Counted from the stretch's first letter, positions 25,116 through 35,151 are shown. The stretch is DNA of 64,000 nucleotides from Longimicrobiaceae bacterium (GCA_030447645.1 JAUJOM010000013.1:20650-84649); one strand, 5' to 3'. The notes: a model not told the origin generated them from the sequence alone. Made by a program: numbers and translations.

Positions 25116-26190
25116 TCTGAACCGGTTTCCGCCCCTGGGTCACTTCCGCGCGCAGCTGCCCGCACGCGGCGGCAATGTCACTGCCGCGCGATTCGCGCAC
25201 GAAGGCTGAAATCCCCCGCGCCTGGAGCTGCTGCACGAAGTAGCTGAGGCGGGCTCGGCTCGACGGGCGCCACTCCGTGCCCGGAATGGGATTGAAGGGA
25301 ATCAGGTTCACGAAGGCGGTGAACTCCCCCACCACGGACGCCAGCTCGTCCGCCAGCTCAGGCGCGTCCGTAACGCCGTCGATCATCACATACTCGAAGG
25401 TGATCCGCTTGCCTCCCGCGTGGTCGAACCTGCGAAGTGCGTCGAGCAACTCCGGAAGCGGATACTTTTTTTCCAGCGGGATGAGCTGCTGCCTCAGCTC
25501 GTGGTTGGGCGCGTGCAGCGAAACAGCCAGGCGGAACTGCTCCGGCATTTCGGCCATCCGCAGGATTCCCGGCACCACCCCCACGGTAGAGACGGTGATG
25601 CGACGCGCACCGACACGGTAGCCCCGACTCAGGATCGTCAGGGCGGGGAAGAGCGCCTTCGGGTTCATCAGGGGCTCGCCCATCCCCATGAACACGATAT
25701 TGGAGATTTCGCCGTACCCGTTCTCCCGCGCCCAGCGGCGCGCACCTCGGTACTGAGCCACAATCTCACCCGGGGAAAGCTGCCGTCGGTACCCGGCCCA
25801 CCCCGTGGCGCAAAACGAACATGCCATCGCACATCCCGCCTGCGAGGAGATACACAGCGTCAGGCGGGATGAGGTGGGGATCAACACCGATTCGATCAGC
25901 TCGCCATCCGGAAGCCGCCACAGCTGCTTGGTCGTCCCATCGACGGAGCGGGAAATCTTGGCCACTTCCGGAGCCGTGAATTGGAATGCCTCCGCTAGCT
26001 GGTCGCGTAGTGCCCGGGGCAGGTTGCTCATCTCCCCAGGGGAGAGCGAGTCCTGGTCATAAACCCAGGTGAGTACCTGAGCGACGCGGTAGCTTGGGTG
26101 ACCCCGCTCCCCCAAAAACGTACGGAGGGTGGCCTCGGCCTCTTCAGGCACCAGCCCGACCAAGTCTGGGCGTGTTGCGGCGGTGATCAT
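25102..26190 (-). CDS. rlmN: Dual-specificity 23S rRNA/tRNA adenine-C2 methyltransferase
   Basis: 362 aa radical-SAM enzyme that methylates A2503 of 23S rRNA and A37 of some tRNAs. Radical-SAM cluster motif CAMACSFC near residue 118, preceded by LCISSQAGC. Others: NIVFMGMGEPL, AVSLHAPN, FEYVMIDGVTD and LIPFNPIPG. The methyl-carrying C-terminal Cys is in DIAAACGQLRAE. Full length; divergent from vanZ. Confidence 0.95.
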   Translation of the reverse strand: MITAATRPDLVGLVPEEAEATLRTFLGERGHPSYRVAQVLTWVYDQDSLSPGEMSNLPRALRDQLAEAFQFTAPEVAKISRSVDGTTKQLWRLPDGELIESVLIPTSSRLTLCISSQAGCAMACSFCATGWAGYRRQLSPGEIVAQYRGARRWARENGYGEISNIVFMGMGEPLMNPKALFPALTILSRGYRVGARRITVSTVGVVPGILRMAEMPEQFRLAVSLHAPNHELRQQLIPLEKKYPLPELLDALRRFDHAGGKRITFEYVMIDGVTDAPELADELASVVGEFTAFVNLIPFNPIPGTEWRPSSRARLSYFVQQLQARGISAFVRESRGSDIAAACGQLRAEVTQGRKPVQISAR

Positions 26191-26224
26191 AACCGCCTTA
26201 TTCCCCGCGGCAGGACCCGGGTTC

Positions 26225-26260
26225 CACCTGCTTGATGCCGGCAGGTGCGCGCGTTAGCTT
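26225..26260 (+). promoter_or_regulatory. Putative leaderless promoter and inverted repeat upstream of vanZ-aspS
   Basis: -35 TTGATG (26232-26237), 17-nt spacer, -10 TAGCTT (26255-26260), then only 5 nt to the ATG at 26266. The predicted transcription start coincides with the start codon, so the mRNA would lack a leader. A 7-bp inverted repeat, CACCTGC (26225-26231) and GCAGGTG (26241-26247), flanks the -35 and could be an operator. Confidence 0.5.
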
Positions 26261-26265
26261 GACCC

Positions 26266-26613
26266 ATGCTTTCACCAATACGTTTCTGGATCCCGGCGGC
26301 GCTCTGGGCCGCGCTGATCTTCGCGGTCAGCGCCCGCTCCAGCGTGCCCGTCCCCGGTGCCTGGGGTGGCGACAAGGTGATGCACTTCGGTGCATACGCC
26401 GTGCTGGGCTGGCTGCTGGCCTACGGGGCCCAGCGCTCAGGGGTAGCGCCGGTCTGGCCCGTCCTGGTGGGCCTCCTTTACGCCGCCTCGGACGAGTGGC
26501 ACCAGAGCTTCGTACCGGGGCGCAGTGTGGAGGCCGCGGATTGGATCGCGGACGCGCTTGGTGTCGCTGCCGGAGTGTGGGGCTACCGGACCTGGCTGCG
26601 GCGACCGGCATGA
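26266..26613 (+). CDS. VanZ-like membrane protein
   Basis: 115 aa, three to four predicted transmembrane helices. VanZ-family hallmarks: SARSSVP near the N-terminus, GGDKVMHFGAYAVLGWLLAYG, and the signature YAASDEWHQSFVPGRSVEAADWIADALG. The family is widespread and mostly uncharacterised; one member confers low-level teicoplanin resistance, but that cannot be assumed here. It overlaps aspS by ATGA. Confidence 0.88.
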   Translation: MLSPIRFWIPAALWAALIFAVSARSSVPVPGAWGGDKVMHFGAYAVLGWLLAYGAQRSGVAPVWPVLVGLLYAASDEWHQSFVPGRSVEAADWIADALGVAAGVWGYRTWLRRPA

Positions 26614-28461
26614 CGGACAAGTTGGCTACAAGCCTGCGAAGCATGCCCGCGGGCGTGCTCCGGACTGAGCACATCGGCCGGCGGCTTCAACTGGCTGGCT
26701 GGGTACACCGGCACCGGGATCTGGGCGGTGTGGTGTTCATGGACCTGCGGGATCGGGCGGGGCTGCTGCAGGTGTCTTTCGATCCGGCGTGGACGCCGCC
26801 CGCCGTCATGGAGGCAGCCCGTGCGCTGGCGGCCGAAAGCGTGGTGCAGGTGGAGGGCATGCTCGAGCGGCGCTATTCGCCGAACGCGACGCTGCCGAGT
26901 GGAGACGTCGAGCTCCGTGCGGAGAGCCTGCGGGTTCTGTCGGTCGCGGAGCCCCTACCGATTCCGGTGTATCGCACTCCCAACGAGGAGCTTCCTTCGG
27001 AGGAGCTGAGGCTCCGCCACCGCTACCTGGACCTGCGGCGTCCGGAGCTGCAGCACAACTTCATGACGCGGCACGCCGTGGCGCAGGCGGTTCGTGGCTA
27101 CCTCGCCACCGAAGGCTTCCTGGAGGTGGAAACCCCCATGCTGACCAAGCCGACGCCCGAAGGCGCCCGCGACTATCTGGTGCCGAGCCGGGTGCATCCG
27201 GGGGAGTTTTACGCCCTGCCGCAGTCGCCGCAGCTTTACAAGCAGCTGCTGATGGTGAGCGGATTCGACCGCTACTACCAGATCGCTCGCTGCCTCCGCG
27301 ACGAGGACCTCCGCGCCGACCGACAGCCCGAATTCACCCAGATCGACGTGGAAATGTCTTTCGTCGATGAGGAAGATGTTTTCCGGGTGGCCGAAGGCAT
27401 GATCGCGAATCTGTGGCAACGAGGTGCTGGGGGTCGGCTCGACACGCCATTTCCACGCCTCACCTACGCTGACGCGATGCGTCGCTACGGCACCGACAAG
27501 CCGGATCTGCGCTTCGATCTGCCCATTGTTGATGTCACCGAGGTGTTGCAGGGTACCGAGTTCCGGCTCTTTCAGGCGACGACGGGGGACAACCAGCCGC
27601 ATTCGGGGTATTCGCGTTCCGGGAGCCGCCCGCCTTTCCCGCAGGGAGACGGACGAGCTGCAGGAGGTGGCGAAGCGCGGCGGGGCGGCGGGGCACTGGG
27701 TAAAGCGGGGCGACGAGGGACTTTCCGGTCAGTTCGCCAAAGCCCTCGCCGAGCCGGTGCTGTCCGCCTTTTACGGGACCACCGGGATCGAAGCCGGTGA
27801 TTTGTTCGTAGCGGTGGTTGGATCGTTCCGTGACACGGGAGACGGCACGCCTCTGGACGGTGCGCTGGACGAGCTGCGCCGGCACCTCGCCCGTACCATG
27901 GAGCTGGTCGACGGGCAAAAGCATGCCTGGGCCTGGGTTACGGAGTTTCCGCTCTTTGAATGGGACGCGGATGCGGATCGCCTGCTTGCGGCGCACCACC
28001 CGTTCACACAGCCCCATCCGGAAGATGTCCCGGCGCTCTTTGCCGCGACCGAGCGGGACGCGGTGGTGGACCCGCAGCTCGCGCGCGCCCTTTTCCGCTT
28101 GCCGGCACGATCCCGCGCGTATGATGCGGTGTACAACGGCCATGAGCTGGCGAGCGGCTCGGTACGCATTCACGACGCGGAAACGCAGCGGCGCATCTTT
28201 CGCGCGCTGGGGATCGGCGCCGAGGAAGCGGCGGTCAAGTTCGGCTTTCTGCTCGAGGCCTTCCGTTACGGAGCGCCGCCGCACGCGGGTTTTGCCTTCG
28301 GATTCGATCGGCTGGTCATGCTCCTCGCCGGGGCAACCAGCCTGCGCGACGTGATTGCGTTTCCGAAGACGACCTCGGCACGGGCCCTGTTCGAGGGGGC
28401 GCCGACCCGGGTGAACGCGGCCGAGCACGCCGCGCTCTACCTCGCAGCCAGCGAAGCGTAA
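26610..28461 (+). CDS. aspS: Aspartyl-tRNA synthetase, one frameshift
   Basis: About 616 aa. Class II synthetase. N-terminal OB-fold for the anticodon (LAGWVHRHRDLGGVVFMDLRD); motif 2 region QIARCLRDEDLRADRQPEFTQIDVEMSF; bacterial insertion domain; motif 3 FAFGFDRLVMLLAG near the C-terminus. The frame breaks near 27598: upstream frame reads ...TTGDNQ, downstream frame resumes IRGIRVPGAARLSRRE, and one extra C in CAGCCGC would account for it. aspS is essential, so this is very probably a sequence error. Whether it is discriminating or also charges tRNA-Asn cannot be told from reading. Confidence 0.92.
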
Positions 28462-28497
28462 GGCTTCGACGGCGTAACAACCTTGCACCTGCGCGAT

Positions 28498-29490
28498 ATG
28501 GCCGAAACCAACGCTACTTTGCACCAGCACCGCCTGTCTACCGAGGGCGCCGATCCACTCCTTCTCGCCGGTATCAACGACGTTCACCTGCAAACGCTTG
28601 CACATGTGACCGGATGTCGGGTTGCGCTTCGCGGCGACCAGCTGGTGCTCTCCGGCTCTCCGTCAGAAGTGGAGCGCGCCACCGCTGCAGCCGAGCACCT
28701 GCTCGACCTCGCACGGGCGGGGGAAGCCTTCGGCCCCGACGACGTGGAGCGCGCACTCGACACGCTCGACGGCGACGGCACGCCGCGAACCGCGCCCGAT
28801 CCGGGCCGCATCGTGCTCCCGGGTGCTCGCAAGGCCATCGTGCCCAAGACCGAGGGGCAGCGCCGGTATCTGGAAGCGATCGAGCGCAACGACATCGTGG
28901 TGGGAATCGGGCCTGCCGGCACCGGCAAGACGTATCTCGCTGTGGCGATGGCGACCGATGCGCTCTTCAAGAAGCGCGTCAAGCGGATCGTGCTGGCACG
29001 TCCCGCCGTGGAAGCCGGAGAAAATCTGGGCTTTCTCCCGGGTGACTTGCAGGAAAAGGTGGACCCATACCTGCGTCCTCTCTACGATGCGCTGGATGAC
29101 ATGGTGCCGGCCGACCGCCTCCGGCGCGCGCTGGAAACGCGGGCGATCGAAGTGGCGCCGCTGGCGTACATGCGCGGGCGTACGCTGCAGGATGCGTTTG
29201 TCATCCTGGATGAAGCGCAAAACGCGACCGCTCTTCAGATGAAGATGTTCCTCACCCGGCTCGGGCTGAACTCCAAGGCGGTGATCACCGGGGACAAGAC
29301 GCAGATCGACCTCCCGCGCAAGTCGGACTCGGGGCTGCTGCAGGTCGAGCAGGTACTGCGGGGCATCGAGGGAATCGCGTTCGCATATCTGCATCCGACC
29401 GATGTCATTCGGCATCGCCTCGTCAAGGATATTATTCGCGCGTACGCGGCAGCCGCCGGCGAGCCCGAGGAGGGGGCTGCGGCGGCGTGA
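28498..29490 (+). CDS. phoH: PhoH family ATPase
   Basis: 330 aa. Walker A GIGPAGTGKTYLAVAMA near residue 140 and Walker B VILDEAQNAT near residue 240. An N-terminal KH-like/PhoH-N region precedes (INDVHLQTLAHVTGCRVALRGD). ATG at 28498. The order phoH-pgpH-ybeY is conserved in many bacteria, which supports a role linked to RNA metabolism and ribosome quality control. The GTGA overlap with the next gene indicates co-transcription. Confidence 0.93.
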   Translation: MAETNATLHQHRLSTEGADPLLLAGINDVHLQTLAHVTGCRVALRGDQLVLSGSPSEVERATAAAEHLLDLARAGEAFGPDDVERALDTLDGDGTPRTAPDPGRIVLPGARKAIVPKTEGQRRYLEAIERNDIVVGIGPAGTGKTYLAVAMATDALFKKRVKRIVLARPAVEAGENLGFLPGDLQEKVDPYLRPLYDALDDMVPADRLRRALETRAIEVAPLAYMRGRTLQDAFVILDEAQNATALQMKMFLTRLGLNSKAVITGDKTQIDLPRKSDSGLLQVEQVLRGIEGIAFAYLHPTDVIRHRLVKDIIRAYAAAAGEPEEGAAAA

Positions 29491-31676
29491 ACCAGCGGGC
29501 CGCCCGTTTCGGCCGTGGCGCGGAGTTCGTGGCGTGCGCGGCACTGTTACTTGGAACGGCGGTGGCGATCACTCTGCTGTTTGCCCGCGAGCCCCAGACG
29601 CCTGACCAGGGGCGTTTGGGATCCGTCACCGAGGTGCCCCGCGTAGCGCGCGTCTCCTTCATGGTACCCAAGGACTCGGGGGAGCTGCGGCGCGAGCGCG
29701 AAACCGTCGGGGGTGCGATTGCGCCGGTCTTCGACTACGACTCCGCGGCAGTAGGCCGCACGATTTCCGCGCTGAGGCGCTGGGATGCGGCGGTGGATTC
29801 GGTGCTTCGCGCCGTTCCCGGCACCGACCCTCGGCCGCGCCTGGCCGAGTGGCTTGTTGCGACCGGCATTCCGCCCACCTACCCGCTTCTGGACGTACTT
29901 GCCGACTCCCGGCGCCGCGGGGTGCTCCTGGCGCTCACCGACTCTTCGCTGAGGAAGCTGGCCACCGACGGAGTGCTGCTCGCCACGCGGGTACCCGACG
30001 GAATGGACGTGCTTCGGGTGCGGGGTACTCCCGGTGGAGACCGCCTGGTACCGGCTCACGCGGTGCTCACGACTGCGCAGCTCCGCAGCCGTGCCGCTGG
30101 GCAGCTGCCGGACGAGGCGGGTGCGGCGGCTGTGGAGCTGCAGAACCTGCTTTTGATTCGCTTCCTTCGACCAACACTGGTGCCCAACCCGGCGGAAACG
30201 GAGGCGGCCCGCCAGCGGGCCGGGGCCGCTGTGGATCCGGTGGAGCTGCGGGTGCGGCCGGGTGACACCCTCCTCGCCGCAGGCGTTCGGGTCGGAGACG
30301 CGGAGACCCGAAGGCTCGAGGCGTACCAGGCAGCGCTGGTCGCGCGAGGTCTTGCCCGCCCCCCGAAGCAGCAGTGGGTGCTTGCGCTGGGAAGCTTTCT
30401 TTACAACTGCCTGGCACTCGGCCTTGTCGGCCTGCTGCTCTGGTTCCGAGGGCGGCCCGAGTTCGCCGATCTGCGATCGCTCGCGCTGCTCTCGCTGCTC
30501 ATCGTCGCCGTTGCTGCTGGAGCGGCGGCCGTGACTCGGCTCGGCCTTCCCGTCGAGGCGATCCCGGTCCCGTTCGCGGTGCTGGTGGTGGCGGTGCTGG
30601 GCGGGGCGAAGCTTGCGCTGCCCCTGGCGCTCATCCTCGCCCTGCTCCTGGTGGGACAGCCGCCATTCGTCGGGATAGCGGTGCCATTCAGCGCGGCAAT
30701 CGGCGGCGCGGCTGCGGTGGTGGGGGTACGTACCGCGCATCAGAGAACCCAGGTGTGGCGTCCAATTACCGCCATTACCCTCGGGTACGGAGCGGTTGCG
30801 CTCACCCTTGCGCTGGTGGGCGCGAGCGACTGGACCGGTGCGCTGAGCGGCACCAAGTGGGGTGCCATCAATGCCATCGTTAGCACCTTTCTGGCCATCG
30901 GGTTTCTCCCGCTCTTCGAAAGCTGGGTCCGGGTGACCACGCAGCAGACCCTGCTGGAGCTTTCCGACACCAATCGTGCTCTTTTGCGCCGCCTGCAGCA
31001 CGAAGCGAATGGAACCTTTCACCACACGATCAACGTTGCCAATCTGGCGGAAGCGGCGTGTCAGGCGATCGGAGCGAATGCCCTGCTTGCGCGGGTGGGC
31101 GCGCTGTACCACGACGTCGGGAAGCTGGCCAAGCCGCAGTATTTCATCGAAAACCAGCCGGTGGGCCGCAACCCGCACGACAAGCTGAAGCCCACAACCA
31201 GTGCCGAAATCGTCCGGAGCCATGTTCCGGAGGGACTTCGGCTCGCCGACCGGGCGGGTTTGCCGGAGGCGGTTCGCCGGTTCATCCCGGAGCACCACGG
31301 CACACAGCGAATCGGTTTTTTCTTCGAACAGGTTCCCGGCGCGAACCCGGCTGACTTTTCATACATGGGCCCCAAGCCGCAAACCCGCGAAACGGGGGTG
31401 CTGATGCTGGCGGACTCGGTGGAGTCCGCCGCGCATGTGCTCGCCGACCCAACCCCCGTGCGATTGCGGGAGCTGGTGGAACGAATCACCGCCGGCAAGA
31501 TCGCGGCGGGTCAGCTCGACGAGTGCCCGCTTACGCTGCACGACATCCGGGTGATCAAGGATGAGCTTTCCCGGGTTCTCGCCGGAATGTATCACCACCG
31601 AATCGACTACCCGTCGGCACCGGTGGATTTGGCCGCTCGTCAGCCCGCGGCCAGCCTCCCGGCTCAGCGCGGTTGA
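29487..31676 (+). CDS. pgpH: 7TM-HD membrane phosphodiesterase (PgpH family)
   Basis: 729 aa, GTG start overlapping phoH as GTGA. Layout: one N-terminal transmembrane helix; an extracytoplasmic 7TMR-HDED region (about residues 40-280, with VRPGDTLLAAGVRV); a block of six to seven helices (about 290-475); then a cytoplasmic HD domain. HD motifs: FHHTINVANLAEAA, LLARVGALYHDVGKLAKP (the HD pair), IPEHHGTQRIGFFFEQ and ETGVLMLADSVESAAHVL. Characterised members degrade cyclic di-AMP; that substrate is inferred here and no c-di-AMP cyclase is in the window. Confidence 0.92.
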   Translation: MNQRAARFGRGAEFVACAALLLGTAVAITLLFAREPQTPDQGRLGSVTEVPRVARVSFMVPKDSGELRRERETVGGAIAPVFDYDSAAVGRTISALRRWDAAVDSVLRAVPGTDPRPRLAEWLVATGIPPTYPLLDVLADSRRRGVLLALTDSSLRKLATDGVLLATRVPDGMDVLRVRGTPGGDRLVPAHAVLTTAQLRSRAAGQLPDEAGAAAVELQNLLLIRFLRPTLVPNPAETEAARQRAGAAVDPVELRVRPGDTLLAAGVRVGDAETRRLEAYQAALVARGLARPPKQQWVLALGSFLYNCLALGLVGLLLWFRGRPEFADLRSLALLSLLIVAVAAGAAAVTRLGLPVEAIPVPFAVLVVAVLGGAKLALPLALILALLLVGQPPFVGIAVPFSAAIGGAAAVVGVRTAHQRTQVWRPITAITLGYGAVALTLALVGASDWTGALSGTKWGAINAIVSTFLAIGFLPLFESWVRVTTQQTLLELSDTNRALLRRLQHEANGTFHHTINVANLAEAACQAIGANALLARVGALYHDVGKLAKPQYFIENQPVGRNPHDKLKPTTSAEIVRSHVPEGLRLADRAGLPEAVRRFIPEHHGTQRIGFFFEQVPGANPADFSYMGPKPQTRETGVLMLADSVESAAHVLADPTPVRLRELVERITAGKIAAGQLDECPLTLHDIRVIKDELSRVLAGMYHHRIDYPSAPVDLAARQPAASLPAQRG

Positions 31677-31677
31677 G

Positions 31678-32130
31678 ATGAGCCAGGCGGTCGTGGAGGC
31701 CTACTTCGGCCCGGGGGTGGAGCCGGAGGTCGAGCTTGCGAGGGTGGAGCGAGCCCTGCACGCGGTGCTTGAAGTGGAGGGTGTGCGGGTCGGGGTGCTG
31801 TCGGTGGCGTACATCGCCGATGCGGAGATCGCCGATATGAATCAGCGCTTCCTTGGGCACCCGGGGTCGACGGACGTGATCTCTTTCGCCCTCCACGATC
31901 CCGGAGACGCTCCCCACGGGGACGTATACGTGGGCGCCGACCAGGCAAACCGCCAGGCGGGGGAGCTCGGCATTCCGGCCGCCGAGGAATGGCTGCGGCT
32001 GGCCATCCATGGCACCCTGCACGTGCTTGGGTACGACCATCCCCACGACGGAGACCCCGCGACTTCGCCGATGTACGTGCGACAGGAAGCCTTGCTCGCG
32101 CAGGTACTCGCCGACGTGGAAGCTCCATGA
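31678..32130 (+). CDS. ybeY: Endoribonuclease YbeY
   Basis: 150 aa. 16S rRNA 3' end maturation and ribosome quality control. The metal-binding signature HGTLHVLGYDHPHDGD near residue 110 contains the three His ligands; STDVISFAL is the other conserved block. ATG at 31678 follows the pgpH stop by one base; the frame is open upstream within pgpH. Overlaps mgtE by ATGA. Confidence 0.95.
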   Translation: MSQAVVEAYFGPGVEPEVELARVERALHAVLEVEGVRVGVLSVAYIADAEIADMNQRFLGHPGSTDVISFALHDPGDAPHGDVYVGADQANRQAGELGIPAAEEWLRLAIHGTLHVLGYDHPHDGDPATSPMYVRQEALLAQVLADVEAP

Positions 32131-33479
32131 GCGTGGAGGCGCTGGACCGCCTGCACGGCCTGCTCGAACGCCGGGATCCTGATCGGCTTCGCGCATTTCT
32201 CAGCCGCTTCCATCCGAGCGATCTCGCGGACCTGCTCGAGGAGCTGGATGAGGACGACCGGCGGCGTGTAGTACGGGCCCTGGCGGCGGATCCGGCGCTG
32301 GCCGCCGAGGCACTCGCCGAGATGGAGTGGGAGGAGCACCCCGAAGAGTCGCTCGCGGCCCTCCGGCCGGATCAGCTGGCCGCCGTGCTGGCCGAGCTTT
32401 CCGACGACGACGCGGCGGACCTGCTGGGTGAGATGGAGCCCGACGAGCGGGACCGGGTGCTCGCCGCACTTCCCAGCCGGGAAGCGGGTGAGCTGCGGGA
32501 ACTGCTCCAGTACGACGAAGAGTCCGCCGGCGGCATCATGACCACGGAGCTGGTCGCCGTGCCGGAGTTCCTCAGCGCTTCCGAGGCGATCGATGAGGTG
32601 CGTCGCCAGGCGCAGGAGGTGGGCGAGTTCTACGCGGTCTTCGTCATCGACGGGACCCGGCGCCTCCGCGGCACCCTTTCGCTGCAGGCGCTGGTTACCG
32701 CGGAGCCGGGTGCACGAGTACAGGATCTGGTCGAGCCGGCAATTGCCACCGTGTCCCCGGAGATGGACCAGGAGGATGTCGGCCGCATCCTGTCCCGCTA
32801 CAATCTTGCGTCCGTGGCAGTGGTCGACGCGGCTGACCATCTGCTCGGGCGGGTTACGTTCGACGATGTGATCGACGTCCTGGAGGCGGAGAACACCGAG
32901 GACCTGCTTCGCTTCGGTGGTGTCTCCGAGGCGGAGGAGATCCGCGGTGGGTGGGGCGATGCGGTGAGGTCCCGGCTTCCCTGGCTTTTCGTCAACCTGA
33001 TCACGGCTTTTGCCGCGGCCTCGGTGGTGCTGCTCTTCGAGGGCACGGTGGCTGCGCTGCCGCTGCTTGCCGCCTGGATGCCCGTGGTGGCCGGTATGGG
33101 CGGCAACGCCGGGACGCAGGCGCTCGCCGTCACGGTGCGGCGACTCGCGCTCTCCCAGGAGCGTAGCGGCCGCCGCTGGGGCGTGGTCGGCAAGGAGCTG
33201 GTTGTTGGCCTGACCAATGGCTTGGCCATTGGGACGGCGGTGGCAATCATCGCCTGGGTCGCCAATGGCAGTCCCGCCCTCGGCATCGTGGTGATGCTGG
33301 CGATGTGGCTCAACCTGGGGGTGGCTGGCTTCGCAGGGGCGTTCGTGCCGATCACACTGGAAAAGATAGGCGCCGACCCCGCGGTGGCGTCTTCCATCTT
33401 TGTCACCACCTTCACCGATCTGGTTGGCTTCCTGCTCCTGCTCGGGCTCGCAACCTGGGTCTTGCTTCCTCAGCTCTAG
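32127..33479 (+). CDS. mgtE: MgtE magnesium transporter
   Basis: 450 aa. N-terminal MgtE superhelical domain rich in Asp, Glu and Leu (about residues 1-130: LADLLEELDEDDRRRVVRAL); two CBS domains (about 135-255); then five transmembrane helices. Pore signature PVVAGMGGNAGTQALAVTVR near residue 325. The acidic cytoplasmic domain and CBS pair sense Mg2+ and gate the channel. It takes the position where corC is often found after ybeY. Confidence 0.93.
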   Translation: MSVEALDRLHGLLERRDPDRLRAFLSRFHPSDLADLLEELDEDDRRRVVRALAADPALAAEALAEMEWEEHPEESLAALRPDQLAAVLAELSDDDAADLLGEMEPDERDRVLAALPSREAGELRELLQYDEESAGGIMTTELVAVPEFLSASEAIDEVRRQAQEVGEFYAVFVIDGTRRLRGTLSLQALVTAEPGARVQDLVEPAIATVSPEMDQEDVGRILSRYNLASVAVVDAADHLLGRVTFDDVIDVLEAENTEDLLRFGGVSEAEEIRGGWGDAVRSRLPWLFVNLITAFAAASVVLLFEGTVAALPLLAAWMPVVAGMGGNAGTQALAVTVRRLALSQERSGRRWGVVGKELVVGLTNGLAIGTAVAIIAWVANGSPALGIVVMLAMWLNLGVAGFAGAFVPITLEKIGADPAVASSIFVTTFTDLVGFLLLLGLATWVLLPQL

Positions 33480-33483
33480 ACCC

Positions 33484-35151
33484 GTGCTTTCCGAACTTCG
33501 CATCCGCAACTTCGCGCTGATCGACCGGATCGAAGTGCGTCTGGGAGCGGGGCTCAATGTCCTCTCGGGCGAGACCGGCGCCGGCAAGTCCATCGTCGTG
33601 GGTGCCCTGGGCCTGCTCCTGGGCGAGCGCGCTTCGGCCGATGTGGTGCGCGCGGGAGCGGAGCGGGCCAGCGTGGAGGGTGTTTTCGACGTACGTGGGC
33701 GTTCGGATCTGGCGGCAGTGCTGGACGAACGCGGCGTCGAGCCGGAAGACGGGCTGGTGGTGCTGAAGAGGGAAGTGGCTGTGGAGGGCCGGAACCGAGC
33801 CTGGATAAACGGCTCGCCTACCAGCGCCACGGTCCTCGGGGAGCTGGGCCGCGCGCTGGTGGACCTGCACGGCCAGCACGAGCACCAGACCCTGCTTCGA
33901 CGCGACGAGCAGCGCGCCATCCTTGACGCCTACGCCGGCACCGCCGAACTGCTCTGTCGGGTTCGGGAAGCGCATCGCGCGCTTGAGTGCGTGCAGCGGG
34001 AAAAACAGGAGCTGGAGCAGCGGCGGCGCGACGCGCTGCAACGCTCCGACTTCCTGCGGTACCAGGCTGAAGAGATTGAGGGCGCAGCGCTACGCGCCGG
34101 TGAGGAAGCGGGGCTGGAAGACGAGTCGCGCCGCTTGTCTCACTCGGAAGAGCTTGCCGCTCTCGCCGCCGGCCTGCATGAAGGGGTGTCCGGCTCAAAT
34201 TCGAGCCTGGTTGATCAGCTCGGGCGGTTGCGCCGCTCGCTGGACAACCTGGTGCGGATCGACCCCGGCCAGGGGCCGCTTCAGGAGCTCTACGACACCG
34301 CGTACTATACGCTGCAGGAACTTGGCGAGAGGGTTGGCTCGTACGGGACAACGCTGGAGCACGACCCGGGGCGTCTAGAAGAGATACGCCGCCGCCAGGA
34401 CCTGCTTTTCCGACTCCGCTCCAAGTATGGTCCCACGATAGAGGACGTGCTGGCGGCCGGGTCGGCGGCGCGCGCTGAGCTGGACCTCCTGGATACCGCG
34501 GAGTGGGAGCTTGCCGGCCTGGAGCGGCGCGAAGCCGGCGCACGCGAGGATCTCACCCGGGTCGCGGCTGAGCTTTCCCGGCAGCGCTTGGAGGCCGCCT
34601 CGCACCTCAGAGAGGAAGTGGATGCAGTGCTACCGGACCTCGGAATGGCAGGCGGCAGGTTCGAAGCGGTGAGCCTGCCGCTAGCATCACCCGGCGCGGA
34701 GGGTGCCGAAGAAATCGAGTTCCGCGTGGCGCTGAATCGCGGTTGGGATCCGCGCCCGCTCGTCCAGGTGGCCTCCGGCGGTGAACTTTCGCGGGTGATG
34801 CTGGCTCTCAAGACCATTCTCGCGCGCCTGGACGCGGTTCCGACGCTGGTCTTTGACGAAGTAGACGCCGGCATCGGTGGGCGCGTGGCGCTGCAGATCG
34901 GCGACAAGCTGCGAGCTGTCGCCGAAGCTCATCAGGTTTTCGCGATCACGCACCTTCCGCAGATCGCCTCGCGCGCACACCTCCACCTGCTCGTCCACAA
35001 GCAGGAAAGCGACGGTGCGGTCTCCACGGCGGTTCGCGTGCTGGATGCGGCAGAGCGGGTCCAGGAGATTGCGAGGATGCTCGGAGGCGATCCGGAAAGC
35101 TCTGTCTCGCTCGAGCACGCGCGGGAACTGCTAGCGCGGGGCGGCGGCTGA
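33484..35151 (+). CDS. recN: DNA repair protein RecN
   Basis: 555 aa SMC-like ATPase for double-strand break repair. Walker A GETGAGKSIVVGALGLLLGE near residue 30; VDLHGQHEHQTLL; coiled-coil arms in the middle (rich in Glu, Arg, Leu); ABC signature ASGGELSRVMLALK; Walker B LVFDEVDAGIGG near residue 460; ITHLPQIASRA. GTG start at 33484, 4 nt after the mgtE stop. Its last 21 bp overlap the convergent gene. No LexA box was seen nearby. Confidence 0.95.
   Translation: MLSELRIRNFALIDRIEVRLGAGLNVLSGETGAGKSIVVGALGLLLGERASADVVRAGAERASVEGVFDVRGRSDLAAVLDERGVEPEDGLVVLKREVAVEGRNRAWINGSPTSATVLGELGRALVDLHGQHEHQTLLRRDEQRAILDAYAGTAELLCRVREAHRALECVQREKQELEQRRRDALQRSDFLRYQAEEIEGAALRAGEEAGLEDESRRLSHSEELAALAAGLHEGVSGSNSSLVDQLGRLRRSLDNLVRIDPGQGPLQELYDTAYYTLQELGERVGSYGTTLEHDPGRLEEIRRRQDLLFRLRSKYGPTIEDVLAAGSAARAELDLLDTAEWELAGLERREAGAREDLTRVAAELSRQRLEAASHLREEVDAVLPDLGMAGGRFEAVSLPLASPGAEGAEEIEFRVALNRGWDPRPLVQVASGGELSRVMLALKTILARLDAVPTLVFDEVDAGIGGRVALQIGDKLRAVAEAHQVFAITHLPQIASRAHLHLLVHKQESDGAVSTAVRVLDAAERVQEIARMLGGDPESSVSLEHARELLARGGG

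Noticed and set aside
32127..33479. mgtE as a corC-type haemolysin homologue because it follows ybeY
   Set aside because: The MgtE pore signature and N-terminal domain are clear; the CBS pair alone misleads.
31842..33920. 692-codon minus-strand open frame opposite ybeY, mgtE and recN
   Set aside because: Low-complexity Ser/Arg translation and full overlap with three well-recognised genes.
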